Positions 44,897-54,386 of a DNA stretch of 64,000 bases are shown here, in pieces. The stretch comes from CAZLRH01 sp964562015 (GTDB taxonomy: Bacteria > Verrucomicrobiota > Verrucomicrobiia > Opitutales > JABDGR01), in assembly GCA_964562015.1 (NCBI GenBank), contig CAZLRH010000018.1, positions 1-64,000 on the forward strand. The letters are read 5' to 3'. Every line of letters begins with the position of its first letter. Position 1 is the first letter of the stretch. The translations under genes and the position numbers were made by a program. The notes under the pieces were generated by a model. That model did no database searches and had not been told where the DNA came from. It was given only the letters and a program-made list of their open reading frames with translations.

Positions 44897-45388
44897 TCAC
44901 CGCGCGTGGGACGCCGGCTGAACAAATTGCGCGTGCACCGTGTGCACCAGTTTGCCGTGCTGCGAGACCTTGTCGGTGTACACGAAATGAAAAACGCCGT
45001 GCTGGCCCGGGTACCCAAAGAGCACCGCCTCGTGGTCGCCTTCGTCGTCGGCATATTCAAAGACAATTTCCAAATCCTCGGGGTCGTCCGCGATGCGGAA
45101 ATATTTTCCCGTAAAATAGTCCAAGCCGTTATCAACCTCCAGCTTGTGATTGGCGAAGAGCGCCAAGTCGGCGAAGCCGTTGGGCTGGCCGTGCAGGAGC
45201 ACCTCAAAGCTTTCGGGATGGTTCTCCCGGCGGAGGGTGAACCGGGCCGTGCCATGGCGAAGGGCGGCGCCGGAGGCACTGGTCACCGTGTAGGAACCCT
45301 GTAAAACGGTGGGCGCCGCCTCCAGGCGGCCGGCCATGACGGGCAAAAATACGGCCAGGAGCAAAATCCAGCGGGAAAGTCGTTTCAT
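44897..45388 (-). CDS. Exported hypothetical protein
   Basis: 163 residues from ATG 45388, with a clean signal peptide (MKRLSRWILLLAVFLPVMAG..., cleavage after LEA near residue 24). The mature part is beta-rich and small (ARFTLRRENHPESFEVLLHG, KYFRIADDPEDLEIVFEYAD). I do not recognise a family. Confidence 0.6.
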   Translation of the reverse strand: MKRLSRWILLLAVFLPVMAGRLEAAPTVLQGSYTVTSASGAALRHGTARFTLRRENHPESFEVLLHGQPNGFADLALFANHKLEVDNGLDYFTGKYFRIADDPEDLEIVFEYADDEGDHEAVLFGYPGQHGVFHFVYTDKVSQHGKLVHTVHAQFVQPASHAR

Positions 45389-45649
45389 AAAAGATCGAGC
45401 ATAAGCCGGGGTCGTCCGGGAGCAAGCCCCCTGCGCGAGCATCCCACTACGGATCAGAGGGTTGGCGCGCCTGTATATTTCATGATGACACACAACTCCG
45501 ACGCGGCCTTATTCAGGGCCGTCGCCAGCGACGCCCCAACCCTCAGCGGTGTTTAACCTGTCCCCGCTTTGGACTTGCCAGCGCCCGGTCCGCTTCGGTA
45601 AATAATCAAGTTTGCGCGGGCTGGAAAAGTCCGTCCGCGTCACAGTATC

Positions 45650-45721
<72 letters not shown>

Positions 45722-45859
45722 CTTTTTCAGAAAACAGCCGCTCACCGGCCCGAGGTATTGTGCTCGTTGGCCCGAATAGGGAATGATAAATGCTCCCGTA
45801 GGAAACGTTCGCGCCATTAATCATGATGTCGCGCCACGGTTCCCTAACGCACTCATACC

Positions 45860-46459
45860 ATGAAAAAACTACTCACCCTCGCCGGTCTACTGGCCGTTCT
45901 CACCCTCCCCGTTCACGCCGCCGTTTTGCTGACGGTCGACGTCACGAATCCCTTGGCGGTCACCTTCACCGCGACAAGTAATTTCTCGCTGACCAACAAT
46001 TCCAGCTTCACTGAAAACGACGGCACGGACCTCATTGCGTTCTTCACGTCGACCAGTACCTCCTCAGGCGCGACCACGGGCACCTTGCGGCCGGCCGGCA
46101 CGACCAACAACTTCAATACAATGTCTCCCGACAACTATTCGGGCTCGATCATTGATTTGAATCTCTTTACTATTCCGGGCACGGAATTCCAGGCTTATAC
46201 CACTTCCACCACGGCCTTCACGGGGGTGGCGACGATCAACCTGGGCGGGGACTTCCTGCCGAGTCCGGGCGCCAGCGGCGACATCCGGGCAGGCTTTTAT
46301 GGAAGTGGGAGTGGCTCCCTCAGTGGCATCCTCGGAACGTGGACCGTCGTGCCAGAGCCGTCGACCTTCGCGCCGGTGATTGCTCTCGCCGCACTGGCCG
46401 GGGCGATGTGGTCACGCCAACGTCGCAAGGTCGCCCTCCCCGTCGTGGTTCCGGCCTAA
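45860..46459 (+). CDS. PEP-CTERM sorting domain protein
   Basis: 199 residues with signal peptide (MKKLLTLAGLLAVLTLPVHA) and the C-terminal sorting signal VPEPSTF, a hydrophobic helix (APVIALAALAGAMW) and an Arg/Lys tail (RQRRK). Such proteins are exported and processed by an exosortase, usually tied to exopolysaccharide. The middle is Ser/Thr-rich and low in charge. No exosortase gene is in the window. Confidence 0.9.
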   Translation: MKKLLTLAGLLAVLTLPVHAAVLLTVDVTNPLAVTFTATSNFSLTNNSSFTENDGTDLIAFFTSTSTSSGATTGTLRPAGTTNNFNTMSPDNYSGSIIDLNLFTIPGTEFQAYTTSTTAFTGVATINLGGDFLPSPGASGDIRAGFYGSGSGSLSGILGTWTVVPEPSTFAPVIALAALAGAMWSRQRRKVALPVVVPA

Positions 46460-46626
46460 AGCCAGACCTGGGAAAAAGGCGGGCGCGTTTGGCCACGAGT
46501 GAGTTTTAATTGAGAACCATTGAGGAAATGGCCGGGGTGGAACGTGTCCTGCTGCCAGCCCTAAGTATTTAGCCCTTTGCCTTTTCCATTTTGCATTCTT
46601 CATTTTATCTTCTGCGTTGCTTGCCC

Positions 46627-47331
46627 ATGCGCCTCCACGTTTTCCAGCATGTCGCGTTTGAAGGCCCGGCGGAAATTGCGCGCTGGGCGAAGGAGCGCGG
46701 GCATACCCTGACTGTCACGCCGTGGTACAAGGGTGCGCCCGCACCGGAACTGGCGGAAGTGGACGGGCTGGTCGTCATGGGCGGGCCGATGAATATTTAC
46801 GAGCACCGGTCACATCCGTGGCTGCGGACGGAAAAGGAATTTCTCGCGCGGGCGCTGGCAAACGGCCGGCCCGTGGTGGGCGTATGTCTCGGCGCGCAAT
46901 TGCTGGCGGACGTTTTGGGCGGACGCGTCTATCAAAATTCCGTCCGGGAAATCGGCTGGTGGCCGGTGCGCTGGCACACCGCGGCCCGCGCCGCGCCGGG
47001 GTGGGATTTTTTGCCCGCGAGTTCCATCCCGCTGCACTGGCATGGCGACACGTTTGATTTGCCCCCGCACGCGCAATGGCTGGCGGAATCGGACGACTGC
47101 GCGCACCAGGCCTTTGCGTGGGGGCGTCTCGCGCTGGGGCTGCAATTCCATCTCGAAGTGTCGCCGGATTCGCTGCGCGCGTTGGTGGAAAATTGCGGCA
47201 ATGAATTGATGCCCGGCGTGCCGCGCATCCAAAATGCGACTGAAATTGAAGCAGGGCTCGCCTGGCACCAGCCCACGAATTTGCCGCTGCTTTGGCGCCT
47301 GCTGGATGCGTGGTTTGGCGGTGCGGATTAG
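46627..47331 (+). CDS. Class I glutamine amidotransferase-like protein
   Basis: 234 residues from ATG 46627 (MRLHVFQHVAFEGP). Triad visible: Cys87 in VGVCLGAQ, His175 and Glu177 in QFHLEVSP. This is the stand-alone GATase1 family (GuaA-like fold) whose members act on gamma-glutamyl compounds or are uncharacterised. The leader (46566-46626) is a long pyrimidine-rich tract. Confidence 0.88.
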   Translation: MRLHVFQHVAFEGPAEIARWAKERGHTLTVTPWYKGAPAPELAEVDGLVVMGGPMNIYEHRSHPWLRTEKEFLARALANGRPVVGVCLGAQLLADVLGGRVYQNSVREIGWWPVRWHTAARAAPGWDFLPASSIPLHWHGDTFDLPPHAQWLAESDDCAHQAFAWGRLALGLQFHLEVSPDSLRALVENCGNELMPGVPRIQNATEIEAGLAWHQPTNLPLLWRLLDAWFGGAD

Positions 47332-47406
47332 TGCTCAACTTGTTACAACCACGGAAAGTGCGGATGCACTTGCCCGGCGGGCCGCAATCGTCTATCGCCT
47401 CGGGCC

Positions 47407-48711
47407 ATGCGCATCACCGATTTGCGGATTCACTCCATCGCCATTGCCGACCCGCCGTTGCGCAGCTCCTACGGCCTACATGCGCCCTACGCGCTGCGCA
47501 CCATCATCGAACTGCAGAGCGATGACGGCATCGTGGGCCTGAGCGAAACTTATGGCGGCGAAGCACAGGCGCAACAACTCGAAGCGCTGCGTCCGCAAAT
47601 CCTCGGCGCCAACCCGTATCGACTGACGGGCCTGCTTTCCCCGCTCGTGGAAGGTGAAGGCGCGGGCGACGCCCGCTCGCAAACCCACCACGTGCCGGGA
47701 GAAAATCCGCTCGACGCCACGACGCGCACCTTCGCTGCGATTGAAGTCGCGTGCCTGGACCTCATCGGCAAAACCGTCGGCCAGCCGGTGTGCGATCTCA
47801 TCGGCGGGCGCGTGCGCGACGAAGTGCCGTTTTCGGCCTATCCCTTCTACAAACATGCGGGCGGCGGCGGCGAGGGCGCAGACGCCCGCGAGGATGTCTA
47901 TGGCGAGGCGCTGACTCCGGAAGGCTTGGTGCGCCAGACACAAAAAATGATTTCCCAGTACGGCTTCGGTTCCATCAAGTTCAAGGCGGGCGTCCTGGCG
48001 CCCGACGTGGAAATTGAAACCATCCGGCAGCTTTATCGCGCGCTGGGCCCGACGGTGCCGCTGCGCATTGATCCCAATTCCGCCTGGACGGTGGCAACCT
48101 CCGTGCGCGTGGGCCGGGAACTGGCGGTGGAACTGGGCCGCGGCGGGTATCTCGAGGATCCGACGGCTGGTCTTGAAAACATGGCCGAAGTGCGCCGCCG
48201 TCTGCTCGCCGAGGGAATCTCGACGCCGCTGGCCAGCAATGTCGCCGTGACTTCGTTTCCCGATCTTCCACGGTCAGTTAAAATCGACGCGGTGCAAATC
48301 ATTCTCTGTGACCATCATTATTGGGGCGGCATGCGGCAGGTGCAGCATCTCGCGCGGCTGGCCAAAACGTTCGGCCTCGGCCTGTCGATGCACTCGAACA
48401 GCCACCTCGGCATTTCGCTGATGGCGATGGCGCATGTGGCCGCCGCGACGCCGCACCTCACGTATGCGTGCGACACGCATTATCCGTGGCAGTCGGCGCT
48501 GGATGAAGTCGTGCTCGGCGGCCGGATTCCGATCAAAAACGGCTGCGTGCGCATTCTCGACCGGCCCGGTCTCGGCGTGGAGCTGGACCACGATCAGCTC
48601 GCGCGCGGACGCGAGCGCTACGCCAAATGCCCCTACCGCAAGCGCGACGACGAATGGGAAATGCGCAAGCATGTGGACCCGGCCTGGAAGCGCGTCTTGC
48701 CGCGGTGGTAG
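47407..48711 (+). CDS. Enolase-superfamily dehydratase, glucarate dehydratase-like
   Basis: 434 residues. Active-site pattern of the glucarate dehydratase subgroup: KFK (Lys191, Lys193), metal ligands Asp222, Glu250 and the DPNSAW motif, CDHHYWGG near 301-308 and the catalytic His329 in MHSNSHLGIS. Substrate is likely an acid sugar such as D-glucarate, but family members with other aldarates are close. Next to a pectin lyase, which fits breakdown of uronic acids. Confidence 0.88.
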   Translation: MRITDLRIHSIAIADPPLRSSYGLHAPYALRTIIELQSDDGIVGLSETYGGEAQAQQLEALRPQILGANPYRLTGLLSPLVEGEGAGDARSQTHHVPGENPLDATTRTFAAIEVACLDLIGKTVGQPVCDLIGGRVRDEVPFSAYPFYKHAGGGGEGADAREDVYGEALTPEGLVRQTQKMISQYGFGSIKFKAGVLAPDVEIETIRQLYRALGPTVPLRIDPNSAWTVATSVRVGRELAVELGRGGYLEDPTAGLENMAEVRRRLLAEGISTPLASNVAVTSFPDLPRSVKIDAVQIILCDHHYWGGMRQVQHLARLAKTFGLGLSMHSNSHLGISLMAMAHVAAATPHLTYACDTHYPWQSALDEVVLGGRIPIKNGCVRILDRPGLGVELDHDQLARGRERYAKCPYRKRDDEWEMRKHVDPAWKRVLPRW

Positions 48712-48908
48712 GGAAAAAGAGAAGCATGCGGGCCATGCCCAAAGTCCCGGACGCGGATGAGGGCGTAAAACCAGATTTCGCATCCACCTCAGGCCCCCAT
48801 CTCCCGTCTTGCCACGCCGGGGCCAACGGCTTAAACGAAAGCTTCCACCCCTTTGATTTCCCCCGCCGGGAACCTTCCCTGGTCCTCCCGGTTAGAAAAG
48901 GCCACCCC

Positions 48909-51074
48909 ATGAATTCGATCATTTCCCCCGGCTCGCGCCGTTTGCTGGCGCTGGCGTTTATTCTCGGAGCGTCGGCGCTGCCCACGCTGTTCGCCGCGGA
49001 CGCCGCGTTGCCAGCCGTCCTCAAACCTTCCGCCAACGCGCCCGTGACCGTGACCGACAACGGCCAGTCCTGGACCCTCGACAACGGCATCGTCAAGGCG
49101 ACGATCAGCAAGCGCAACAGCAACATGACCGGGCTGGTTTTCCAGGGTATCAATACCATGGCCGGCGGCGGTTACTGGGAGCAAACGCCCTCAGGCACGG
49201 TGACGCAATCTGTCACCATCGATCCCGCGACCAACGGCGGCGAGCGCGCCGAAGTTTCAGTCAAAGGCGACACGGGCGGTCGCGGCCTGAACATCGAAGT
49301 GCGTTACGCCCTGGCGCGCGGGGTCAGCGGCATTTACGTTTACGGGGTCTTTTCGCACCCGGCTTCCTACGGCGCGATGGGCGAAGGCGAAAGCCGCTAC
49401 ATCACCAAGCTCAATCATGCCTTCAACTGGATCTCGGTGGACGAGGATCGCAACCTGCTCGAATGCACGCCGCAGGATTGGGGCGCGGGCGTGGTCATTC
49501 ACGCGAAGGAGCAACGCATCCTGAACACCGGTTTTTACCAGAATTCCGTCGAGCACAAATACAGTTACAATGCCGTGCAGTACAAGATTCCGGCCTATGG
49601 CTGGTCCAGCACGCAGGACCACATCGGCGTCTGGTTCATCAACCCCACGACCGAGTATCTCTCCGGCGGCGCTTCGAAGCTCGAGCTCGTCTGCCATTTT
49701 GACGCCAACGACAATCCCGATCCCATCATTCTCGATTACTGGTGCGCGGGCCACTACGCCGGCGGCGCGGGTTGCAACATTCCCGCGGGCGAAGAATGGA
49801 ACAAGGTCATCGGCCCGATTTTTGTTTATTGCAACGCCCTCGCCGATCCGCAGACGCCTTCGCAGGCCGAGATGGATAAATTGATGGCCACCGCGGGCGA
49901 CCCGGCCGTGCCGGCGGCATGGAAGAACAACGCCACCGCCTTGTTTAAAAACGCGCTCGCCCAGGCCAAAATTGAAAAAGGCCAGTGGCCCTACGCCTGG
50001 GTCAACGGTGTGGACTATCCGCACAAAGATCAGCGCGGCACCGTCACCGGCCAGTTCGTGCTTAATGACCCGCAGGCGGCCAGCATGAAGCTGCCGCATC
50101 TCACGGTGGGCCTGGCTCACCCCGATTACCGTAGCGGCGCGGGCGGTTTTGTGTCGCGCTCCGGCAACGGCAATTTGGTGACCTGGCCGCACGACGGGAA
50201 CTACTACCAATTTTGGAATGACGGCACCGAAGACGGCAAATTCACGCTGACCAATGTCCGCCCCGGCAACTACACGCTCCATGCGTTTGCCGACGGCGTG
50301 CTTGGCGAATTCGCCCAAACCAATATCACCGTCGAGCCGGGTAAAACGCTCGACCTCGGCAAACTGAGCTGGCAGCCGCTGCGTTACGGAAAACAACTAT
50401 GGGAAATCGGTTTCCCTGACCGCACCGGCGGCAAGTTTTTCAAGGGCGACGGCGACAACTACTGGCTCTGGGGCTGGGAATTGCGCTACCCGCTGCTGTT
50501 CCCGAACGACGTCACCTATACCGTCGGCAAGAGCGATTACCGCAAAGACTGGTTCTTTAAACAAGTGCCGCACTCCGAAAACACGGACTGGCTGAATCCC
50601 GCGGCGAAAGATCCCGCGAACCAACGTTTCGGCTGGGTGAAGGCGCTCCCCACGGGCTCGCCGGATCCGTGGCGCACCTGGGGCCAGGGCCGCGCGAATA
50701 CCTGGACCATCAAATTCAATATGGATAAACCCGCGCAAGGTTATGCGGCCCTGCGCGTCGCGCTGGCCGGCGCCGATGGCGGCCGCCCGCTGGCCGTTAC
50801 CGTCAATGGTCAAAGCGTTGGCGCCATTGGCGACAACAGCAGCGTGGCCAACGCGCCCATCGTCGCCACCAACGCCCTGCGCTACAACACCGACACGGGA
50901 GTGTGGCAGGAACGCACGCTCACTTTCGATGCCTCGGTGCTCAAAGCCGGCGAAAACGTCATGACCCTCACGGTCCCGGCCGGTGATCTCGACACCGGCG
51001 TGGTGTACGACTACCTGCGGCTTGAGCTCAACGACGCCTACAAGCTCGATGGCACGAAAGTAGCGTCGCGCTAG
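48909..51074 (+). CDS. Rhamnogalacturonan lyase, polysaccharide lyase family 4
   Basis: 721 residues from ATG 48909 with signal peptide (cleavage near residue 30 after LFAAD start). Layout of PL4: N-terminal beta-sandwich catalytic domain (to about 365), an FnIII-like domain with GTVTGQFVLND and DGKFTLTNVRPGNYTLHAF (about 375-455) and a C-terminal carbohydrate-binding-like domain (WEIGFPDRTGGKFF onward). Cuts the rhamnogalacturonan-I backbone of pectin outside the cytoplasm. The 197-bp gap before it holds nothing I recognise. Confidence 0.9.
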   Translation: MNSIISPGSRRLLALAFILGASALPTLFAADAALPAVLKPSANAPVTVTDNGQSWTLDNGIVKATISKRNSNMTGLVFQGINTMAGGGYWEQTPSGTVTQSVTIDPATNGGERAEVSVKGDTGGRGLNIEVRYALARGVSGIYVYGVFSHPASYGAMGEGESRYITKLNHAFNWISVDEDRNLLECTPQDWGAGVVIHAKEQRILNTGFYQNSVEHKYSYNAVQYKIPAYGWSSTQDHIGVWFINPTTEYLSGGASKLELVCHFDANDNPDPIILDYWCAGHYAGGAGCNIPAGEEWNKVIGPIFVYCNALADPQTPSQAEMDKLMATAGDPAVPAAWKNNATALFKNALAQAKIEKGQWPYAWVNGVDYPHKDQRGTVTGQFVLNDPQAASMKLPHLTVGLAHPDYRSGAGGFVSRSGNGNLVTWPHDGNYYQFWNDGTEDGKFTLTNVRPGNYTLHAFADGVLGEFAQTNITVEPGKTLDLGKLSWQPLRYGKQLWEIGFPDRTGGKFFKGDGDNYWLWGWELRYPLLFPNDVTYTVGKSDYRKDWFFKQVPHSENTDWLNPAAKDPANQRFGWVKALPTGSPDPWRTWGQGRANTWTIKFNMDKPAQGYAALRVALAGADGGRPLAVTVNGQSVGAIGDNSSVANAPIVATNALRYNTDTGVWQERTLTFDASVLKAGENVMTLTVPAGDLDTGVVYDYLRLELNDAYKLDGTKVASR

Positions 51075-51110
51075 CCGGCAGGCCGCGCCTCGCGTGCGCA
51101 TCCACTGGAA

Positions 51111-52184
51111 TTAATTTCCCGCAGCGGGGGCAGCGGCCGCACCGCGTGGTCCGCGCGCACCCCGGGCGCCACCGCGCCCGCCCGCTTCCGCAGCCGTCTG
51201 CACTTTCATCATGGAATTCGGCGAGGTGGGCACCCAGCCGTTGAAGCGCATCCACTCCTCGCACAACTTCGGCCACAAGGCCGTGGGGCCGAAATTGGGA
51301 TCGAGGCCCGAGCCATGCGTGCCCACCGGATATAGGTGCAATTCGGCGGGCACATTGTTTTTGCGCAGCGCCGCGTACAACTGCAATTCGTTTTCCAATT
51401 TCACCGTGGTGTCGCCTTGCGTGTGCACGAGAAACGCGGGCGGGGTGTTGGGCGTGACTTGCTTTTCAATCGAATAGTGGTCCATCATTTCCGGCGTGGG
51501 GTTATTGCCGAGCAGGGCCTTGCGGGTCGCCGCGCTGGCGTTGGGATCCTCCATCGTCAGCACGGAAAAAAGCAGGATCATGAAATCCGGCCGCGCGCTG
51601 ACGCTGTCCAACGGCGCGCCGGTTCTCCCGAGCGGATCGTCGTAGAGCGTCCCCGCGCTGCCCGCCACGTGGGAGCCGGCCGAGCCGCCCAGCACGCCGA
51701 TATGCGCGGGGTTAAGGCCAAATTCCGCCGCATGGCTGCGCACGAGCCGAATCGCGCGCAAGACATCCTGCAGGGGCGCCGGCGCGCCGAATTCCTGGCA
51801 CCGGTAAATCAGGTCAAACACCGTGACCCCGAGCGGATTGAAAATACCCTCGATGCCACCGCCGGTGTTGACGTGCACATACCCACCGCCGGGGCAGTAA
51901 ATAATGGCGGTGCCGTTCGACGGGGTGCCGGGCGGCGGCGGATAGACGATGAGCCGCGGGTTGCTGATATTCGTGTAAGTGGTGCCCGAAACCGTCTCGG
52001 GACCGATGTCCTTCCACCCCGGCACGCCCTCCGGCCACAAAGGGATGACCTGGCCTTGGGTCAGCGGCGTGGGAATGGCGGGGCTGGCCGTCGACCCGGC
52101 CACGGCGGCCGGGGCATCCGCGCCCAAAACGGACGAGGCCACGATTGAAAGAGTAATCACAAAAACAGACAGGGTAATTTTCAT
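51111..52184 (-). CDS. Exported alpha/beta hydrolase (carbohydrate esterase-like)
   Basis: 357 residues with signal peptide (cleavage after VLGA near residue 22). Oxyanion motif CPGGGY (97-102), nucleophile Ser168 in GGSAGSH, acid in HTQGDTTV and histidine in GTHGSGL. Similar enzymes deacetylate hemicellulose or pectin. The C terminus is a Gly/Arg/Ala-rich tail (GGRGGARGARGPRG). Converges with the PL4 gene, so a joint role in pectin side-group removal is likely but not shown. Confidence 0.87.
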   Translation of the reverse strand: MKITLSVFVITLSIVASSVLGADAPAAVAGSTASPAIPTPLTQGQVIPLWPEGVPGWKDIGPETVSGTTYTNISNPRLIVYPPPPGTPSNGTAIIYCPGGGYVHVNTGGGIEGIFNPLGVTVFDLIYRCQEFGAPAPLQDVLRAIRLVRSHAAEFGLNPAHIGVLGGSAGSHVAGSAGTLYDDPLGRTGAPLDSVSARPDFMILLFSVLTMEDPNASAATRKALLGNNPTPEMMDHYSIEKQVTPNTPPAFLVHTQGDTTVKLENELQLYAALRKNNVPAELHLYPVGTHGSGLDPNFGPTALWPKLCEEWMRFNGWVPTSPNSMMKVQTAAEAGGRGGARGARGPRGAAAAPAAGN

Positions 52185-52277
52185 GTTCGGGGTAATTTCA
52201 ATTCACTCAAAGCCGCGCTTCCTTGCGCAGCCCCAACCCACGCTACCCAAAACCCGTCCGGCGACAATTCCGAATCC

Positions 52278-52305
52278 TGGCGCCCCCACAGGGAATCGAA
52301 CCCTG
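52278..52305 (-). tRNA. tRNA 3' fragment (tRNA-Glu-like), integrase attachment scar
   Basis: T arm CAGGG-TTCGATT-CCCTG (52305-52289), acceptor 3' strand TGGGGGC, discriminator G and encoded CCA (52280-52278). Nothing upstream folds as an anticodon or D arm. An acceptor GCCCCCA with G73 is common for tRNA-Glu, which is why I suggest Glu. Fits a displaced attR: the intact gene would lie at the other end of the island. Confidence 0.8.
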
Positions 52306-52404
52306 ATTTGTTTCGGGCACATGCGCAAGTGCCTGTCCTAGAGTGAGAAAAATCATCTGCGATGTTGACAAACGTCCGCTTTATTGTAAGCTGTATTGGA
52401 AGAT

Positions 52405-53553
52405 ATGGCGTCCCTCACCCGCAAACCTGACTGTCGTTTTTGGATCGGTTGCTACACCGATTCGTCCGGTAAGCAGCGGCAACGCTCCACGCGTTTGGTT
52501 GATCGCAAGGCCGCCGTGAAGCTCACGGAGACTTGGGAATCGCTTTACCAGCGCCGCCTCACCGCCCAACAGGCCCGCGCAGTCATCGCCGATATTTACC
52601 ACGAGCTCACGGGCGAGAATGTTGCAGGAGAAACCGTCGCCGCCTATTTGAACCGCTGGGCCGAGCGCAAAAAAGTGGAGACCAGCGAATCCACTGCCAG
52701 CGCCTACAAAAGCATCGTCAATAGTTTCCTCGCTCACTTGGGCGAGCGCGCGGAAAAGATGTACCTCGACGAAGTAACCGCCACGCACGTTTCGACTTGG
52801 CGCGACACGAAGGCGAAAGGCCGCGCCACCGCCACCGCCAACATCGCCCTCAAAATCCTGCGCATCGCGTTCCAAGACGCCGTGCGCGAAAGCCTGCTCA
52901 TCCAAAACGTCGCCACCCTCGTCTCCACCATCAAGCGCAAAAATGGCGACGCCAGCACCCGCCGCCCGTTCACCCTGCCGGAATTGAAGCGCGTCCTCGC
53001 CGCCGCCAATGACGAATGGCATGGCCTGATTCTCGCCGGGATTTACACCGGGCAACGCTTGGGCGACTTGGCGCGCCTCACTTGGGCGAATGTCAATCTG
53101 TCCACCAACGACCTTGCCCTGTCCACCGGCAAAACCGACCGTCGCATGGTGTTGCCCCTGGCCGAGCCGTTCTCCCGCTGGCTGGAAAAACACGCGGGCG
53201 ACGTTCCCGATGCGCCCATATTTCCCCACGCCCACGAGTGCGCCACTCAACAGGGTAAAGTATCCCAACTCTCGCGCGAATTTGCCGACCTGCTCGCCTC
53301 GGTCGGGTTAGTGAAGGTACGAGACCACCAACGGCACAAGGAAGGCCGCGCCGCCCGTCACGAACTTTCGCCCCTCTCCTTTCACGCCCTGCGCCACACC
53401 GCCACTTCCCTGCTGAAAAATGCGGGCGTCGGCGACGCCGTGGCCCGCGACATCATCGGCCATGACACTGTGGCCATGTCCGCCCATTACACCCACATTG
53501 ACGACCGTGCCAAGCGCGAGGCCATCAATAAACTGCCCGACGTGACCCGATGA
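52405..53553 (+). CDS. int: Tyrosine site-specific recombinase (phage-type integrase)
   Basis: 382 residues from ATG 52405. N-terminal SAM-like core-binding domain (about 75-175) and catalytic domain with Arg218 (TGQRLGDLARL), HALRH (His327, Arg330), His353 (IIGHDTV) and nucleophile Tyr362 (SAHYTHID). Sited 100 bp from the tRNA fragment, as expected for an enzyme that integrates into a tRNA 3' end. All catalytic residues are present, so it may be active. A TTGACA lies at 52365-52370. Confidence 0.93.
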   Translation: MASLTRKPDCRFWIGCYTDSSGKQRQRSTRLVDRKAAVKLTETWESLYQRRLTAQQARAVIADIYHELTGENVAGETVAAYLNRWAERKKVETSESTASAYKSIVNSFLAHLGERAEKMYLDEVTATHVSTWRDTKAKGRATATANIALKILRIAFQDAVRESLLIQNVATLVSTIKRKNGDASTRRPFTLPELKRVLAAANDEWHGLILAGIYTGQRLGDLARLTWANVNLSTNDLALSTGKTDRRMVLPLAEPFSRWLEKHAGDVPDAPIFPHAHECATQQGKVSQLSREFADLLASVGLVKVRDHQRHKEGRAARHELSPLSFHALRHTATSLLKNAGVGDAVARDIIGHDTVAMSAHYTHIDDRAKREAINKLPDVTR

Positions 53554-53614
53554 AGCCAAAGCGCGCAAAGCAAGAAACTGTATCGGGTACCTTGATAAGG
53601 CAACCGATGAACAA

Positions 53615-54307
53615 TTGTGCGTTGAACTGGGCGAGATCTCGGAAGGGTTGACCCTCCGGGAGTGGACATTTGATTATCAGACCCTGTTTCGTGCACGCAT
53701 TGGAAGTTACGATAATTTGCCAGACTTGCTTTACCCGCCGAGTCATCAGGTAAGGCGGTACGGTCGCTTGAATAGCATCGGTGAAAGCATGTTTTATTGC
53801 TCAGCCCGCAAAGATATATCAATCTTGGAAATTCACCCGTCAGTTGGTGATTTAGTTACGGTTCTGGAATTGTCAGTAGAATTGATTAGGGCATTCGCTG
53901 TTGGAATGGATATTTGCTCTTTGGTCGGCAACCACCCGAAAGATTTTCGGCATGCCCTGCAAGGGAGAATCGATTTTTACCGAAGTTCAGAGACGCTCTT
54001 TGATATGTTAAAAACAGACATGGCTAATGCATACTTCCACCGGTTGATAACTGCACCCGCTAGCCCGATAGGTTTTAGAATCACTGGAGTTTTCTCAAAA
54101 CATTTATTTAAGAATTGCGATGGGCTGTGGTATCCCAACAGCGTTTCGACAAACTTGGCCATGCGTTTTGGCGCAGCCAACCTAGCGCTGAAACCAGAGT
54201 TCATCGATAGACATGCAAAGTTCATTTCGCTAAAGACATATAAAGTTATCAAGCAAATTGGAGACGAGACATTGCTAAGATGCATCAAATCCAACAAACT
54301 TGCTTAG
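53615..54307 (+). CDS. RES-domain protein (NAD-degrading toxin family), start unclear
   Basis: The RES trio is visible: Arg in LFRARIG or RYGRLN (26 or 51), Glu72 in ILEIHP and Ser176/178 in WYPNSVS, with AANLALKP after it. RES toxins break down NAD and are usually paired with a Xre-type antitoxin, absent here. The only start in this frame is TTG 53615, but plausible coding continues upstream in frame to 53546 with no start codon. An ATG at 53550 overlapping the integrase stop is in another frame and stops after 33 codons. Either an unusual start or a frameshift near the 5' end. Confidence 0.65.
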   Translation: MCVELGEISEGLTLREWTFDYQTLFRARIGSYDNLPDLLYPPSHQVRRYGRLNSIGESMFYCSARKDISILEIHPSVGDLVTVLELSVELIRAFAVGMDICSLVGNHPKDFRHALQGRIDFYRSSETLFDMLKTDMANAYFHRLITAPASPIGFRITGVFSKHLFKNCDGLWYPNSVSTNLAMRFGAANLALKPEFIDRHAKFISLKTYKVIKQIGDETLLRCIKSNKLA

Positions 54308-54386
54308 CTTCCGTTCCACTTCTACTGGTAAATCCCATTAACTGGTCTGTCGTCAAGGTGGACGACTGCGGGCCGCCAGATTCTTA

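Noticed and set aside
52278..52360. Possible tmRNA 3' end next to the integrase
   Set aside because: The 3' strand is TGGGGGC-G-CCA with a standard T arm; tmRNA ends with a C-rich 3' acceptor strand. A tRNA (Glu-like) fragment fits better.
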